Assembly: GCA_040218415.1 (NCBI GenBank)
Contig: JAVJRN010000067.1
Span: forward strand, 141,750-205,749
Source of the DNA: JAVJRN01 sp040218415
GTDB taxonomy: Bacteria; Bacteroidota; Bacteroidia; Cytophagales; Cyclobacteriaceae
Direction: 5' to 3'
Length of the DNA stretch: 64,000 bases
The translations under genes and the position numbers were made by a program. Below are positions 33,706 through 42,739 of this stretch, in pieces (the first letter of the stretch is position 1; every line of letters begins with the position of its first letter). Under the pieces are notes generated by a model, which saw nothing but the letters and a program-made list of their open reading frames with translations, did no database searches and was not told where the DNA came from.

Positions 33706-34949
33706 AACTGCTTACTTGTTTCTTGATTGCTGCGATGCTTGTGATTTCTTGTCAACCGATGAAGGAAGAAACGAACAAAAACTCCACTTTCAGCAACATA
33801 GCATCGCCTTCTGGTAGCGATGCGTCATTGCCTTATTTGCTTAAAGGTGGAGACGGACTGCTGTATATGTCATGGGTTGAAAAGCGAGACTCTGGCTGGA
33901 TTGATTTAAAATATTCGGTAAGGAGAGAAAACGCTTGGCTTGAGCCAGAAGTCATTGCTTCTGGAAATGACTGGTTTGTCAATTGGGCCGATTACCCGAT
34001 GCTGGCCGTTGATAATCAAGGAAATATGGTGGCACATTTTTTAGCTAAAAGCTCGGCAGGCACGTATTCTTATGATGTGAATGTGGTATACAAACCTGCT
34101 GGAGGAAATTGGTCTACACCCATTGTTCCCCATGATGATAACACCCCAACAGAGCATGGTTTTGTGACACTGCTTCCAAATAACGATGGCACTTTTCTGC
34201 TCGCTTGGTTGGATGGTCGAAATACTGGCGATGGAGGACATGATGCCCATAACAGCGGTAGCGGAGGAGCCATGACGATTCGTTCAGGCATCATTGATAT
34301 GAACGGGAATATTACCTCTGGCATAGTACTGGACGCCAGAGTGTGTGATTGTTGTCAAACCGGAGGCGCCATTACTTCAAAAGGGCCAATCATCGTTTAC
34401 CGTGATCGATCAGAACAGGAATTAAGGGATATTGGATTTTTAAGGCGAGTAGATAATCGATGGTCGACCACCAAATTGGTCAATGCAGATGGCTGGAAAA
34501 TAGCTGGATGCCCTGTGAATGGCCCAAGAATAGACGCGTATGAAAATACAACGGCTGTGGCTTGGTTTACGGCAGCAGAAGGCATTCCTAAAGTGAAAGT
34601 GGCTTTCATGGCCGATTCCGAAGAGAATTTTCAGCCACCGATAATTGTCGATGATGCTGTATCCATAGGAAGATTAGACCTTGTGATGCTGGATAACAAA
34701 ACCGCCATCGTCAGCTGGCTAGATCTGGTCAATGAAAAACCTTTGATCACTTATAGAAAAGTAACGATGGATGGAAATATGGCTGAGCCTGTCGTCGTAT
34801 CCGAAACCAGTGCTTCAAGAGGAAGTGGATTTCCTCAGATGGCGTGGGTGGATGGCGAGTTGTTTTTTGCTTGGACACATATTGAAGAAGAAAGAACGAC
34901 TATTTTGATGAAAACCATTCCTGCTCCATCAATAGCGCTGCAAGAATAA
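33702..34949 (+). CDS. Sialidase-like beta-propeller lipoprotein with conserved Cys cluster
   Basis: The 415-residue protein has a lipoprotein signal (MKLLTCFLIAAMLVISC) and then repeated beta-propeller strands of the exo-sialidase / BNR type (LLYMSWVEKRDSGWIDLKYS, FLLAWLDGRNTGDGGHDAHN). It carries an unusual motif RVCDCCQTGG near residue 213 and WKIAGCPVNGPRIDAY near residue 270. This combination recurs in a Bacteroidota/marine propeller family that I know only as hypothetical sialidase-like. The CxCC plus the partner Cys and His near HDAHN could form a metal (copper?) site. The catalytic Arg/Glu/Tyr of true sialidases are not evident, so I do not call it a sialidase. It is the last gene of the operon. 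Confidence 0.7.
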   Translation: MKLLTCFLIAAMLVISCQPMKEETNKNSTFSNIASPSGSDASLPYLLKGGDGLLYMSWVEKRDSGWIDLKYSVRRENAWLEPEVIASGNDWFVNWADYPMLAVDNQGNMVAHFLAKSSAGTYSYDVNVVYKPAGGNWSTPIVPHDDNTPTEHGFVTLLPNNDGTFLLAWLDGRNTGDGGHDAHNSGSGGAMTIRSGIIDMNGNITSGIVLDARVCDCCQTGGAITSKGPIIVYRDRSEQELRDIGFLRRVDNRWSTTKLVNADGWKIAGCPVNGPRIDAYENTTAVAWFTAAEGIPKVKVAFMADSEENFQPPIIVDDAVSIGRLDLVMLDNKTAIVSWLDLVNEKPLITYRKVTMDGNMAEPVVVSETSASRGSGFPQMAWVDGELFFAWTHIEEERTTILMKTIPAPSIALQE

Positions 34950-35128
34950 GATTTCGACAAAAAGCATGAAAGGTACTGGTTGCAAAGGATTCAATTCGTA
35001 TTAAAATCGACCTTGATTATAATGAAATGAACACATCAACTAAACTCCTAGAGAAAATAGGAGAGAGTTGAATCTATTACCTTTTTTAAGAAAGCATGAT
35101 TTGGTATGATAGAAAAAAGGTTGATAGT

Positions 35129-35419
35129 CTATACACCTTCTTTTTCAGTCAACGTTTCAATGATTATTTGTGAGTGAATAGATACTTTGCTTTCCCCAGA
35201 TTCACATTTTGCGAGTATATCACTAATGCGCAATTTCAATGCTTTCAATTCTTTTATTCTATGGACTGATTCCTCATTATTTAAGCCAAATCTTACATTG
35301 TCACTGAAAATTTTTTCGTTGTGAAACTTAATTTTGTTGTCAATCAACGTGAGTAGTATGTCTTTTGCTTCATCCGAGGTGAAAACACCTTTGATTAAGT
35401 CTAGTTCTTCTTGATTCAT
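35129..35419 (-). CDS. Small hypothetical helical protein
   Basis: The 96-codon frame begins MNQEELDLIKGVFTSDEAKD and reads as a helical, charged cytoplasmic protein; KELKALKLRISDILAKCESG could be a coiled coil. It lies 146 bases upstream of nothing on its strand except the carbonic anhydrase, in the same orientation. No family is recognised. I keep it because its composition is natural and no other frame competes. Confidence 0.5.
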   Translation of the reverse strand: MNQEELDLIKGVFTSDEAKDILLTLIDNKIKFHNEKIFSDNVRFGLNNEESVHRIKELKALKLRISDILAKCESGESKVSIHSQIIIETLTEKEGV

Positions 35420-35565
35420 GCTATTGTCTTTTATTAATTTAAAATTTGATACGAATACTTTCTGTTCCTTTCAGAACAATTTATTGTTTAGTTGACGACA
35501 GGTATTTCAGATGTTTCCAACTAGAGTATGAAAACCTTACCGTGGATAAAGCAATCTGTTTTCAC

Positions 35566-36207
35566 CTATTTAGCTGGCGCATATTGAAACACTTTTAATA
35601 GATCGGCATTGGAATTTTTAGAGATCCCAAGATCCTTGATTAATCCATCTTTTAGGCTATAAACCCATCCGTGTACATGTGGAAAGTCACCTTTTCCCCA
35701 TTCTTCTTGTATAAAAGAGATTTTCATCAAATCATGAACCTGCTCTATTACATTGAGTTCCACAAATCGATCAAATCTTTCGGTTTCATTTTCAATACTA
35801 TCGAGTTCTGATTCATGCATGCGATAGACATCTTTAATATGGAGTAACCAGTTATTTAAGAACCCAAAGTCTTCATTGCTCATGGCTGCTTTTACTCCTC
35901 CGCAACCATAATGGCCGCAAACGATGATATGTTTCACTTTCAAAACCTTGACAGCATAGTATACAACACTGAGTAAGTTGGTATCAGAATGGATCACCAA
36001 GTTGGCGATATTCCTTTGCACGAAGATAGAGCCCGGCATGGCATTGGTGATTTCCGTGGCTGGAACTCGACTATCCGAACAACCAATCCATAAAAATTGA
36101 GGAGATTGACCTTGAGAAAGTCGTTCAAAAAATTCCGGATCAGTTTTAAGTACATTGTCTACCCATTTCTCGTTTCCTTTAAGAAGGTCTTTGATCGTAT
36201 CGGCCAT
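35566..36207 (-). CDS. can: Beta-class carbonic anhydrase
   Basis: The 213-residue protein carries the beta-CA zinc site in order: FLWIGCSDSRVPATEITN (Cys ligand and the Asp-Arg dyad) and IIVCGHYGCGGVKAAM (His and Cys ligands). Length is typical of the Can/CynT type (about 200-220 residues). It interconverts CO2 and bicarbonate in the cytoplasm, feeding carboxylases and pH balance. It is transcribed alone, with a putative promoter in the AT-rich stretch behind its start at 36207. Confidence 0.95.
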   Translation of the reverse strand: MADTIKDLLKGNEKWVDNVLKTDPEFFERLSQGQSPQFLWIGCSDSRVPATEITNAMPGSIFVQRNIANLVIHSDTNLLSVVYYAVKVLKVKHIIVCGHYGCGGVKAAMSNEDFGFLNNWLLHIKDVYRMHESELDSIENETERFDRFVELNVIEQVHDLMKISFIQEEWGKGDFPHVHGWVYSLKDGLIKDLGISKNSNADLLKVFQYAPAK

Positions 36208-36558
36208 ATTCAGTTTTTAATTATGATAATTATATGATAATTAAACCGAAAGTACCTTGAAGCAAGTCCAATCACAAGTTTTGAGAAACACTATTGTAGC
36301 ACAATCGTGTTTAAGCCAAATCAAGGAATAAAATTATTTTCTGTCGACATAAAACCAGTCGAATATACTTGAACAGTCCAAAGGAAAGAAGCAGCTTCAA
36401 TCCGGAATCAAATAATAGTTCAGCTTCAGAAGTTACCTCTGAAGCTTGGCATTTGTATCCATCACTCCTCTGATAACCGATTTGTATTAAGTGCATTAAG
36501 AAAGTGCTTTCAGAACATCCAACCACACTTTTTTTAGAGAAAATCACACAACCACCGA
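36208..36558. other. Intergenic region with a perfect 9-bp hairpin
   Basis: The 351-base gap between the carbonic anhydrase start and the efflux-protein stop contains AGCTTCAGA (36422-36430), a 7-base loop, and TCTGAAGCT (36438-36446), a perfect 9-bp stem without a following T-tract on either strand. It may mark the 3' end of the efflux operon. The 85-codon frame on the minus strand here overlaps the efflux gene end and looks spurious. Confidence 0.4.
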
Positions 36559-37977
36559 TTATTTCCATCCTCCTCCTAAAACTTTATAAAGATTGACTTT
36601 GGCATAATAAAGATTCTCCTTGGAATCTATAAGCTCTAGTCTGGATTGAAGAGCATTCTGCTGAGTGATTAATACCTCCAAATAGGTAGCTCTACCAGTT
36701 TTGAAGAGCTCTGAAGAAGTTTCAATAGACTTTGACAACACGTTGACTTCTTGCACCTTGAGATCATATATAGCCTGTAAATTTTCTATATTCTTTAATT
36801 CGAGTGACACTTCAGAATAAGCTGCCAAAAGTGTTTTTTGATACAAAAAAAGTGCTTCTATCTGTGCGGCATTACTGTATTGAAATTCAGCTTTAATCGA
36901 ACTTCTATTCAAAATTGGGGCGGTGATATTGCCAAAAATATCATAAGCTATAGATTGTGGGTTTCTAAAAAGATACTGCATTTGAAATGCATTGTAACCA
37001 AACCTTGCTGATAATCCGATAGAAGGGTAGAAGGCTGCACGAGCTGCCTTAACGTCTGCTTTGGTGGCCAATAGTTCAAGCTCGGCTTGCCTGATATCCG
37101 ATCGATTAATTAGTAATTGTTGTGGTAAACCAGGCGCAATCTTCATTTCAGATAAATCATTGAAAGATGACCTATCTCTTTTGATCTTTTGCGGAAACTG
37201 CCCCATCAAAAGGTTTATTCGGTACTCAGCTTCAGTAATCTGTTGTATCGTCTCCTTTTCTAGCCCTCTGAGGCTCAGTAGCTGTGTTTCAAATTGCTGT
37301 ACTGCCAATTGGTTTGCTTTGCCAGCTTCTTTTTGTGATTTTACTGTGGACAGGGCATTCTCTTGTAAAGCAATGGTTTCTTTGATAATCAATTGATTTT
37401 CGTCAAGGGAAAGTAAATTGTAATAGGTGCTTGCCAGCTCTGCAATCAGATTTGACAACACCCAGTTTCGACCTTCAGAGGAGGCATAAAACCTTGAAAT
37501 AGCAGCCTTTTTTCGGTTTTTTAATTTACCCCAAAGATCCGCCTCCCAGCTACTTTGAAATCCGAGATAGTAGTCATTGTAAGTAGGTCTGAGGGCATCT
37601 CCCGTTAGAAATTGTCCCCCTTCATTTCCAGCCCAATTAACCGAATATTCCCCTGTTCTTGCCTGACCCGCCCATCCCAAAGCATCCAGCGTGGGTAATT
37701 GCATTCCTTTTCTGAATGTTAACTCTGCCCGAGCCATTTCTATCTTTTGCTGAGCAATGGTTAGATCTGGATTGTTTTGGAGTGCTTGGTTGATAAGATT
37801 GGTCAGGGTAATATCTGAAAAATATTCTGGCCAAGATCGGTTGACGATGTTCAAGGTGTCGGTGTAGTTTTCAAAACTAACAGGTATTTGCGCCAACTCC
37901 GTGTCAGGTTTTATTTGGGTGGTCTTACAAGCAGACAGCAGACAAATAATTGCACTAATTATAAAATATGGTTTCAT
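36559..37977 (-). CDS. RND outer-membrane factor lipoprotein (NodT-type), pump 2
   Basis: The 472-residue protein has a lipoprotein signal (MKPYFIISAIICLLSAC) and the NodT/OprM-type outer-membrane factor pattern: WPEYFSDITLTNLINQALQN, NPDLTIAQQKIEMARAELTF and the second repeat LKNIENLQAIYDLKVQEVNV. It forms the outer-membrane exit duct of the pump coded immediately upstream. It lies 53 bases after the RND gene and is the last gene of the five-gene regulator-pump cluster. Confidence 0.93.
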   Translation of the reverse strand: MKPYFIISAIICLLSACKTTQIKPDTELAQIPVSFENYTDTLNIVNRSWPEYFSDITLTNLINQALQNNPDLTIAQQKIEMARAELTFRKGMQLPTLDALGWAGQARTGEYSVNWAGNEGGQFLTGDALRPTYNDYYLGFQSSWEADLWGKLKNRKKAAISRFYASSEGRNWVLSNLIAELASTYYNLLSLDENQLIIKETIALQENALSTVKSQKEAGKANQLAVQQFETQLLSLRGLEKETIQQITEAEYRINLLMGQFPQKIKRDRSSFNDLSEMKIAPGLPQQLLINRSDIRQAELELLATKADVKAARAAFYPSIGLSARFGYNAFQMQYLFRNPQSIAYDIFGNITAPILNRSSIKAEFQYSNAAQIEALFLYQKTLLAAYSEVSLELKNIENLQAIYDLKVQEVNVLSKSIETSSELFKTGRATYLEVLITQQNALQSRLELIDSKENLYYAKVNLYKVLGGGWK

Positions 37978-38030
37978 TTAGAATATTCTTAGTTTCTAGG
38001 ATCACAGAAAATCAATTTGATTGAATTATA

Positions 38031-41000
38031 TCAGATGACAGACGGCTTGATTGATTCTGCTGGAACTGGTTTTTTAAAAGTAATTGAAGCAAAAACATAG
38101 TACAGACCAGGAATAAGTAATACCCCAAACAGGGTGCCAATGACCATACCACCCGCAGCAGCTGCACCTATGGTTTTGTTGCCGATTGCTCCCGCACCAT
38201 TCGAAAAAATAAGAGGGATAAGGCCAGCCGTAAAAGCTATTGAGGTCATTAAAATAGGACGTAAGCGCTCCGAGGCACCTTGTATAGCTGCCTGCAATGG
38301 AGTCAATCCCTCTCGTTGTTTTTGTAGCGCAAATTCCACCACTAGGATGGCATTTTTACCCAGCATTCCGATCAGCATAATCATGGCAACTTGCGCATAA
38401 ATATTATTGTCCAGACCGAGTATCCAAAGGAAAAAGAAGGCACCAAAAATACCCACAGGAAGAGAAAGAATCACCGAAAGAGGCAATAGGAAGCTCTCAT
38501 ACTGAGCACATAAAAGTAGATAAACAAAGAGCAGACAAATAGCGAAAACAACAAGCGCTTGATTTCCGGTTGCCACCTCATCGTAAGTCATGCCCGCCCA
38601 GGCGATATCATAACCTCGTGGTAAGTTCTTTGCAGCGACATGCTGAATGGCACTAATGGCACTTCCGCTACTGTATCCTTCCGCTGGTTCGCCATTGATT
38701 TCAGCAGAGGTATACATGTTATAACGTGTTATTTGTTCTGGCCCTAAAACCCTTTCAATGTCCATGAAAGACGCATAAGGAACCATTTCTTCATATTTGT
38801 TTTTAACGTGCAGTTTGAGAATATCATCTGGCTGAGCGCGGTAGCTTGGGTGTGCCTGCACCATTACCCTGTAAGTTTTTCCATATCGGATAAAATCGGA
38901 GGCCCATTCTCCACCTAAGAGCGTTTGAAGTGTACTCATCGCATTGTTTACAGAAACTCCTTTTTGGGCAGCTTGATCATAATCTACGCGCAAAACGTAC
39001 TGTGGGTAGTTATTATCAAATAGAGAAAAGGCACTTTCGATTTCTGGTCGGTTTTTTAATTCGGCCACAAAATCTCTCATGACTTCTTCCATCTTTTGTA
39101 AGTCATCAGAACCAGTCTTATCTAAAAATCGTAATTCGAAACCTCCTGCATTTCCATAACCAGGCACAGCTGGCGGAGGGAGAAAGTCAATTTGTGCATC
39201 CTTAATATGGCGTGTACGATCAACCATAAGCTGAATTATTTCCTCTATGGATTCATTTCTTTCGCTCCAATCCTTCAGATTGATGAGAACCGTGCCGTAA
39301 GGAGCGCCTGTTCCATCAGAGAAGATATTGGTGCCGGCCAAAGTAGACACTGACTGCACCGCATCCAGACCATTAGCTACTTTTTGTATGGCATCTACAG
39401 CTTGTTGGGTGCGCTCTACAGTGGCGCCCGGAGGTGCGAGAACATTGGCGTAAAAAATGCCTTGATCTTCATTGGGAATAAAGCCAGATGGGATCAAATT
39501 ACTTACACCAAAGGTCAATACACAAAAACCGATTAGAGAAGAAAAAGTGACCACTTTACGATTGACAATAGCTTCTATGATGACCTTGTATTTTTTGGAC
39601 AAACCATTGTAGCGAGCATTAAATCCATCGAGAAATTTACTGATCCAATTGCTCTTTTTAGGCTCCATTTTATCGTCATGAGGATGTTTCAAAAGCATCA
39701 CGCAAAGGGCAGGAGTGAGCGTGAGTGCCACAACGCCTGAGAGAATAATAGAGATGGCCAGTGTAATCGAAAATTGTCGGTAAAAAATACCCACAGGTCC
39801 AGACATAAATGCAATGGGCACATACACCGCTGACATCACTAGCGTAATTGCAATGATAGCTCCTGTTATCTTTTTCATAGAAGCCTTTGTCGCTTGGTAT
39901 GGATTGGCTCCTGTCTCTTCCATTTCTGCATGAACCGCTTCTACCACTACAATCGCATTGTCCACTACTATTCCGATGGCCAGCACCAGAGCAAAGAGCG
40001 TAATCATGTTGATAGAGAACCCGAACAGTTGCATGAAGAAAAAGGTGCCAATTAAAGAAACTGGCACAGCTATAGCCGGTATAAGTGTTGAGCGGAAGTC
40101 ACCTAAAAAAATGAACACAACTAACGAAACCAATAAAAATGCTTCAATGAAGGTTTTTAAAACTTGCTTCAACGAAGCACTTAGAAATCTAGATACATCA
40201 TAACCAAAGGAATAATCCATTCCGCGAAGAAATGTCTTCGTTTTAAGTTCTTCCATTTTGGCCTTTACGTTTTCAATAACTTCCTGTGCATTTGTACCAG
40301 GAAGTTGCTTAATGATTATGGCAGCAGAGGGATTGCCATTGTATTTGGCATAAGTATCGTAAGTAGCCGTGCTAAACTCGATATCAGCTACATCACCTAG
40401 GCGCAAAAGTTCACCATCCACAGTCGACTTGATGGGTATTTGCTCATACTCATCTTCTTGTGTAAACCGTCCAGTATATTTCAAGATGTACTGCATGGAC
40501 TGAGCATCTTTCATGGAGCTTTGCCCCACTTTGCCCGGTGCAGCTTCGATATTTTGTTCTTGCAAAGAAGAAATTACCTCATCAACAGACAGCTTATAGG
40601 CTGCAAGTCTGTCTGGTTTGAGCCAAACCCGGATTGCATATTCACGCTGACCCAAAATGTCGATGAAGCCAACTCCTTTGACTCGTCTTAACTCTTCGAG
40701 CACGTTGATATGAACAAAATTGTGAATAAACTTTTCATCCATTGCTTCATCATCGCTGGAGATATTGAGATATAGAAGGATGCTATTGACCTCTTTAGAA
40801 ACCTTCACCCCAGTGAGCCTCACTTCCTCTGGGAGCTTTCCAATGACTGAAGCCACCCTGTTTTGCACGTTCACAGCTGCTTGGTCAGGATTAGTGCCTG
40901 TTTCAAAAGCAATTCTTATGATACTGGTACCGTCGTTTCCTGCATCTGAGGACATGTATTTCATGCCTGGCACACCATTCAGAGCCATTTCTAGTGGACG

Positions 41001-41186
41001 AACCACTGCTTTTACAGAGGTCTCAGCATTGGCACCAGCATACTCAGCCGTGATGCCTACTACGGGAGGGGCTATGGAAGGAAACTGCGTAATTGGAAGT
41101 TGCACAATTGCCAAACCTCCCATTAAGACTAGCAAAAGAGAAATGACTATAGCAAGAACTGGTCTTTCAATGAAGTTCTTCAGCAT
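38031..41186 (-). CDS. RND efflux transporter permease (HAE1-like), pump 2
   Basis: The 1051-residue protein has the HAE1 RND layout: TM1 RPVLAIVISLLLVLMGGLAI, then a periplasmic porter domain with VQNRVASVIGKLPEEVRLTG, then TM4 IGIVVDNAIVVVEAVHAEME, where the second acidic residue of the AcrB Asp407-Asp408 pair is Asn, and TM10 with MLIGMLGKNAILVVEFALQK including the conserved Lys. The Asn at the second position is common in HAE1 proteins of this phylum. It is probably a multidrug or toxic-compound exporter. It is co-transcribed with the adaptor 38 bases upstream and is under control of the two-component genes at 42.7-44.8 kb, judging from the shared operator. Confidence 0.94.
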   Translation of the reverse strand: MLKNFIERPVLAIVISLLLVLMGGLAIVQLPITQFPSIAPPVVGITAEYAGANAETSVKAVVRPLEMALNGVPGMKYMSSDAGNDGTSIIRIAFETGTNPDQAAVNVQNRVASVIGKLPEEVRLTGVKVSKEVNSILLYLNISSDDEAMDEKFIHNFVHINVLEELRRVKGVGFIDILGQREYAIRVWLKPDRLAAYKLSVDEVISSLQEQNIEAAPGKVGQSSMKDAQSMQYILKYTGRFTQEDEYEQIPIKSTVDGELLRLGDVADIEFSTATYDTYAKYNGNPSAAIIIKQLPGTNAQEVIENVKAKMEELKTKTFLRGMDYSFGYDVSRFLSASLKQVLKTFIEAFLLVSLVVFIFLGDFRSTLIPAIAVPVSLIGTFFFMQLFGFSINMITLFALVLAIGIVVDNAIVVVEAVHAEMEETGANPYQATKASMKKITGAIIAITLVMSAVYVPIAFMSGPVGIFYRQFSITLAISIILSGVVALTLTPALCVMLLKHPHDDKMEPKKSNWISKFLDGFNARYNGLSKKYKVIIEAIVNRKVVTFSSLIGFCVLTFGVSNLIPSGFIPNEDQGIFYANVLAPPGATVERTQQAVDAIQKVANGLDAVQSVSTLAGTNIFSDGTGAPYGTVLINLKDWSERNESIEEIIQLMVDRTRHIKDAQIDFLPPPAVPGYGNAGGFELRFLDKTGSDDLQKMEEVMRDFVAELKNRPEIESAFSLFDNNYPQYVLRVDYDQAAQKGVSVNNAMSTLQTLLGGEWASDFIRYGKTYRVMVQAHPSYRAQPDDILKLHVKNKYEEMVPYASFMDIERVLGPEQITRYNMYTSAEINGEPAEGYSSGSAISAIQHVAAKNLPRGYDIAWAGMTYDEVATGNQALVVFAICLLFVYLLLCAQYESFLLPLSVILSLPVGIFGAFFFLWILGLDNNIYAQVAMIMLIGMLGKNAILVVEFALQKQREGLTPLQAAIQGASERLRPILMTSIAFTAGLIPLIFSNGAGAIGNKTIGAAAAGGMVIGTLFGVLLIPGLYYVFASITFKKPVPAESIKPSVI

Positions 41187-41224
41187 AATAACCGTGTTAA
41201 TTGATTATGAAAAAACGTAGTAAA

Positions 41225-42406
41225 TCAGTGGTTTAGGGCAATCACTGGTTTCATTATTGGAGTAAGGAAATCCACCATCTCAGGGTCTACACTCATGCCA
41301 TCTTCAACATGTTGGAGTCCTTGATAAATGATTCTGTCGTCTGTAGATAAGACCGAACCTAAGACGTACAAGTGTGGGAGCCTGAATAAGACAGATACTT
41401 TTTTTCTATGGATAGTATTTTCATTGTCTAACACAAAAACAGAAATCATGTCCTGAGTTTCGACGGTAGCTATTTGTGGGATCAGCAGTGCATTTTTTAT
41501 TTGCCGTTTGATTTGAACTTTGCCAGTAGCTCCATGCTTTAAGTTGCGATCTGGATTTGGGAATGTAGCTCTAAAGGCGATTGTACCGGTTTCGCTGTTA
41601 ATATGATTGTCTTGGGTCTCGATGATACCTTCATGCAAATAAGTTTGCTGATTGGCTAGAATCAAAGAAACACGCTCTTTTGCCTTGTCTTGTTCAACCA
41701 GTAGCTTGAGATATTCTTTCTCAGAAACATTGAAATAAGTGTGAATTTGGCTGTTGTCGGAAATAGTAGTGAGTAAGGTTCCTTCTTCTTCCAGACTGCC
41801 CACCTTATTAGGAATGCGACCAATGATTCCTTCAAAAGGTGCCGTTATTGTAGTGAAGGAGAGATGAAGTTTTGCATTCTCTTCCAGCGACTTTGCTTCC
41901 TCCACTTTTGCTTCTAGCGCTTCTATTTTGGCCTTGCCCAATTCAAGTTGGGTAGAGGATTCAATACCTTTCTGGACTAATTCAATGGTGCTTTTAAGCT
42001 CAACTTCGGCAGATTTCAACTCAGCGATGGCACTATTCACAGAGGATCTTGCCTTTAATAACTCCGTTTCATATTCTTGACTACTAAGGGTGAAAAGTAC
42101 CGTTCCGCTTTTTACTAATTGACCCTCGTCCACATGAATTTGGTTTATTACACCTTTAATTCGAGACTTTAGCTGAACATGCTTAATGGCTTGCAAATTG
42201 GCTATATAATCAACGCAAATGGATGTATCCTTTTTTACTGGTTTAGTTACTGAAAATTTTTCAATGACCTTTTGGGTAGCTGTGTCATCCTTTGCGTTTG
42301 CGGAAAAAAAGTTTGGAAAAAACGCCAAAGATATGAGTGGAAAACCAACAGTCAAGAATAGTAGACCTGAGCTCAGAAAGATGAATTGTCTATGTCTTTT
42401 TTTCAT
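41225..42406 (-). CDS. RND periplasmic adaptor (membrane fusion protein), pump 2
   Basis: The 393-residue protein has an N-terminal signal anchor (FIFLSSGLLFLTVGFPLISL), the lipoyl half IKGVINQIHVDEGQLVKSGT, a coiled-coil hairpin about residues 110-170, the closing lipoyl half FTTITAPFEGIIGRIPNKVG, and a beta-barrel and membrane-proximal domain. It bridges inner and outer membrane parts. A direct-repeat element that is repeated upstream of the response regulator gene lies 60-77 bases before its start codon. Confidence 0.93.
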   Translation of the reverse strand: MKKRHRQFIFLSSGLLFLTVGFPLISLAFFPNFFSANAKDDTATQKVIEKFSVTKPVKKDTSICVDYIANLQAIKHVQLKSRIKGVINQIHVDEGQLVKSGTVLFTLSSQEYETELLKARSSVNSAIAELKSAEVELKSTIELVQKGIESSTQLELGKAKIEALEAKVEEAKSLEENAKLHLSFTTITAPFEGIIGRIPNKVGSLEEEGTLLTTISDNSQIHTYFNVSEKEYLKLLVEQDKAKERVSLILANQQTYLHEGIIETQDNHINSETGTIAFRATFPNPDRNLKHGATGKVQIKRQIKNALLIPQIATVETQDMISVFVLDNENTIHRKKVSVLFRLPHLYVLGSVLSTDDRIIYQGLQHVEDGMSVDPEMVDFLTPIMKPVIALNH

Positions 42407-42465
42407 TTTGTTTTAAATTTTAATGCTAAAGTAGACTCAGCCAATAAACGCGGCTTAAGAATAGA

Positions 42466-42483
42466 ATTAGAAAGGCATTAGAA
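42466..42483 (-). promoter_or_regulatory. Candidate response-regulator operator upstream of pump 2
   Basis: Plus strand ATTAGAA (42466-42472) and ATTAGAA (42477-42483), one helical turn (11 bp) apart; a weaker third copy TTAAGAA sits at 42455. In the direction of transcription it reads TTCTAAT-N4-TTCTAAT, 60-77 bases before the adaptor start codon. The identical repeat pair with the same spacing lies upstream of the response regulator gene. Such tandem repeats are the normal sites of OmpR/PhoB-type regulators. The rest of the 333-base gap 42407-42739 holds nothing recognised. Confidence 0.6.
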
Positions 42484-42739
42484 TTCAGGGTATTTAAATG
42501 TTGGCACTTTCCAGCCTTCGTTTTTGCTCATGCCTCAATGGATAATTGCATATTATGGTTTATATGAGATTTCTTGGAACCCTTCATAAAAAGCGTGTTC
42601 TCTAGGATGACTTTTTCAAGAAATATTTAAAGGAAATTATTGTCATTGTTCCTAATATCTGGGTAGTTGGATTGGTTGTATAAACTAAAACAGGAAACAA
42701 ATGAATAGGAGCAGGGGAAGTAGTATAACCTCTTGATAA

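Noticed and set aside
34341..34370. True sialidase activity of the propeller lipoprotein
   Set aside because: Propeller strands resemble sialidases, but the Arg triad and catalytic Tyr/Glu/Asp set could not be found.
36311..36568. 85-codon frame on the minus strand
   Set aside because: It overlaps the end of the efflux gene, contains an intergenic hairpin and has unnatural composition.
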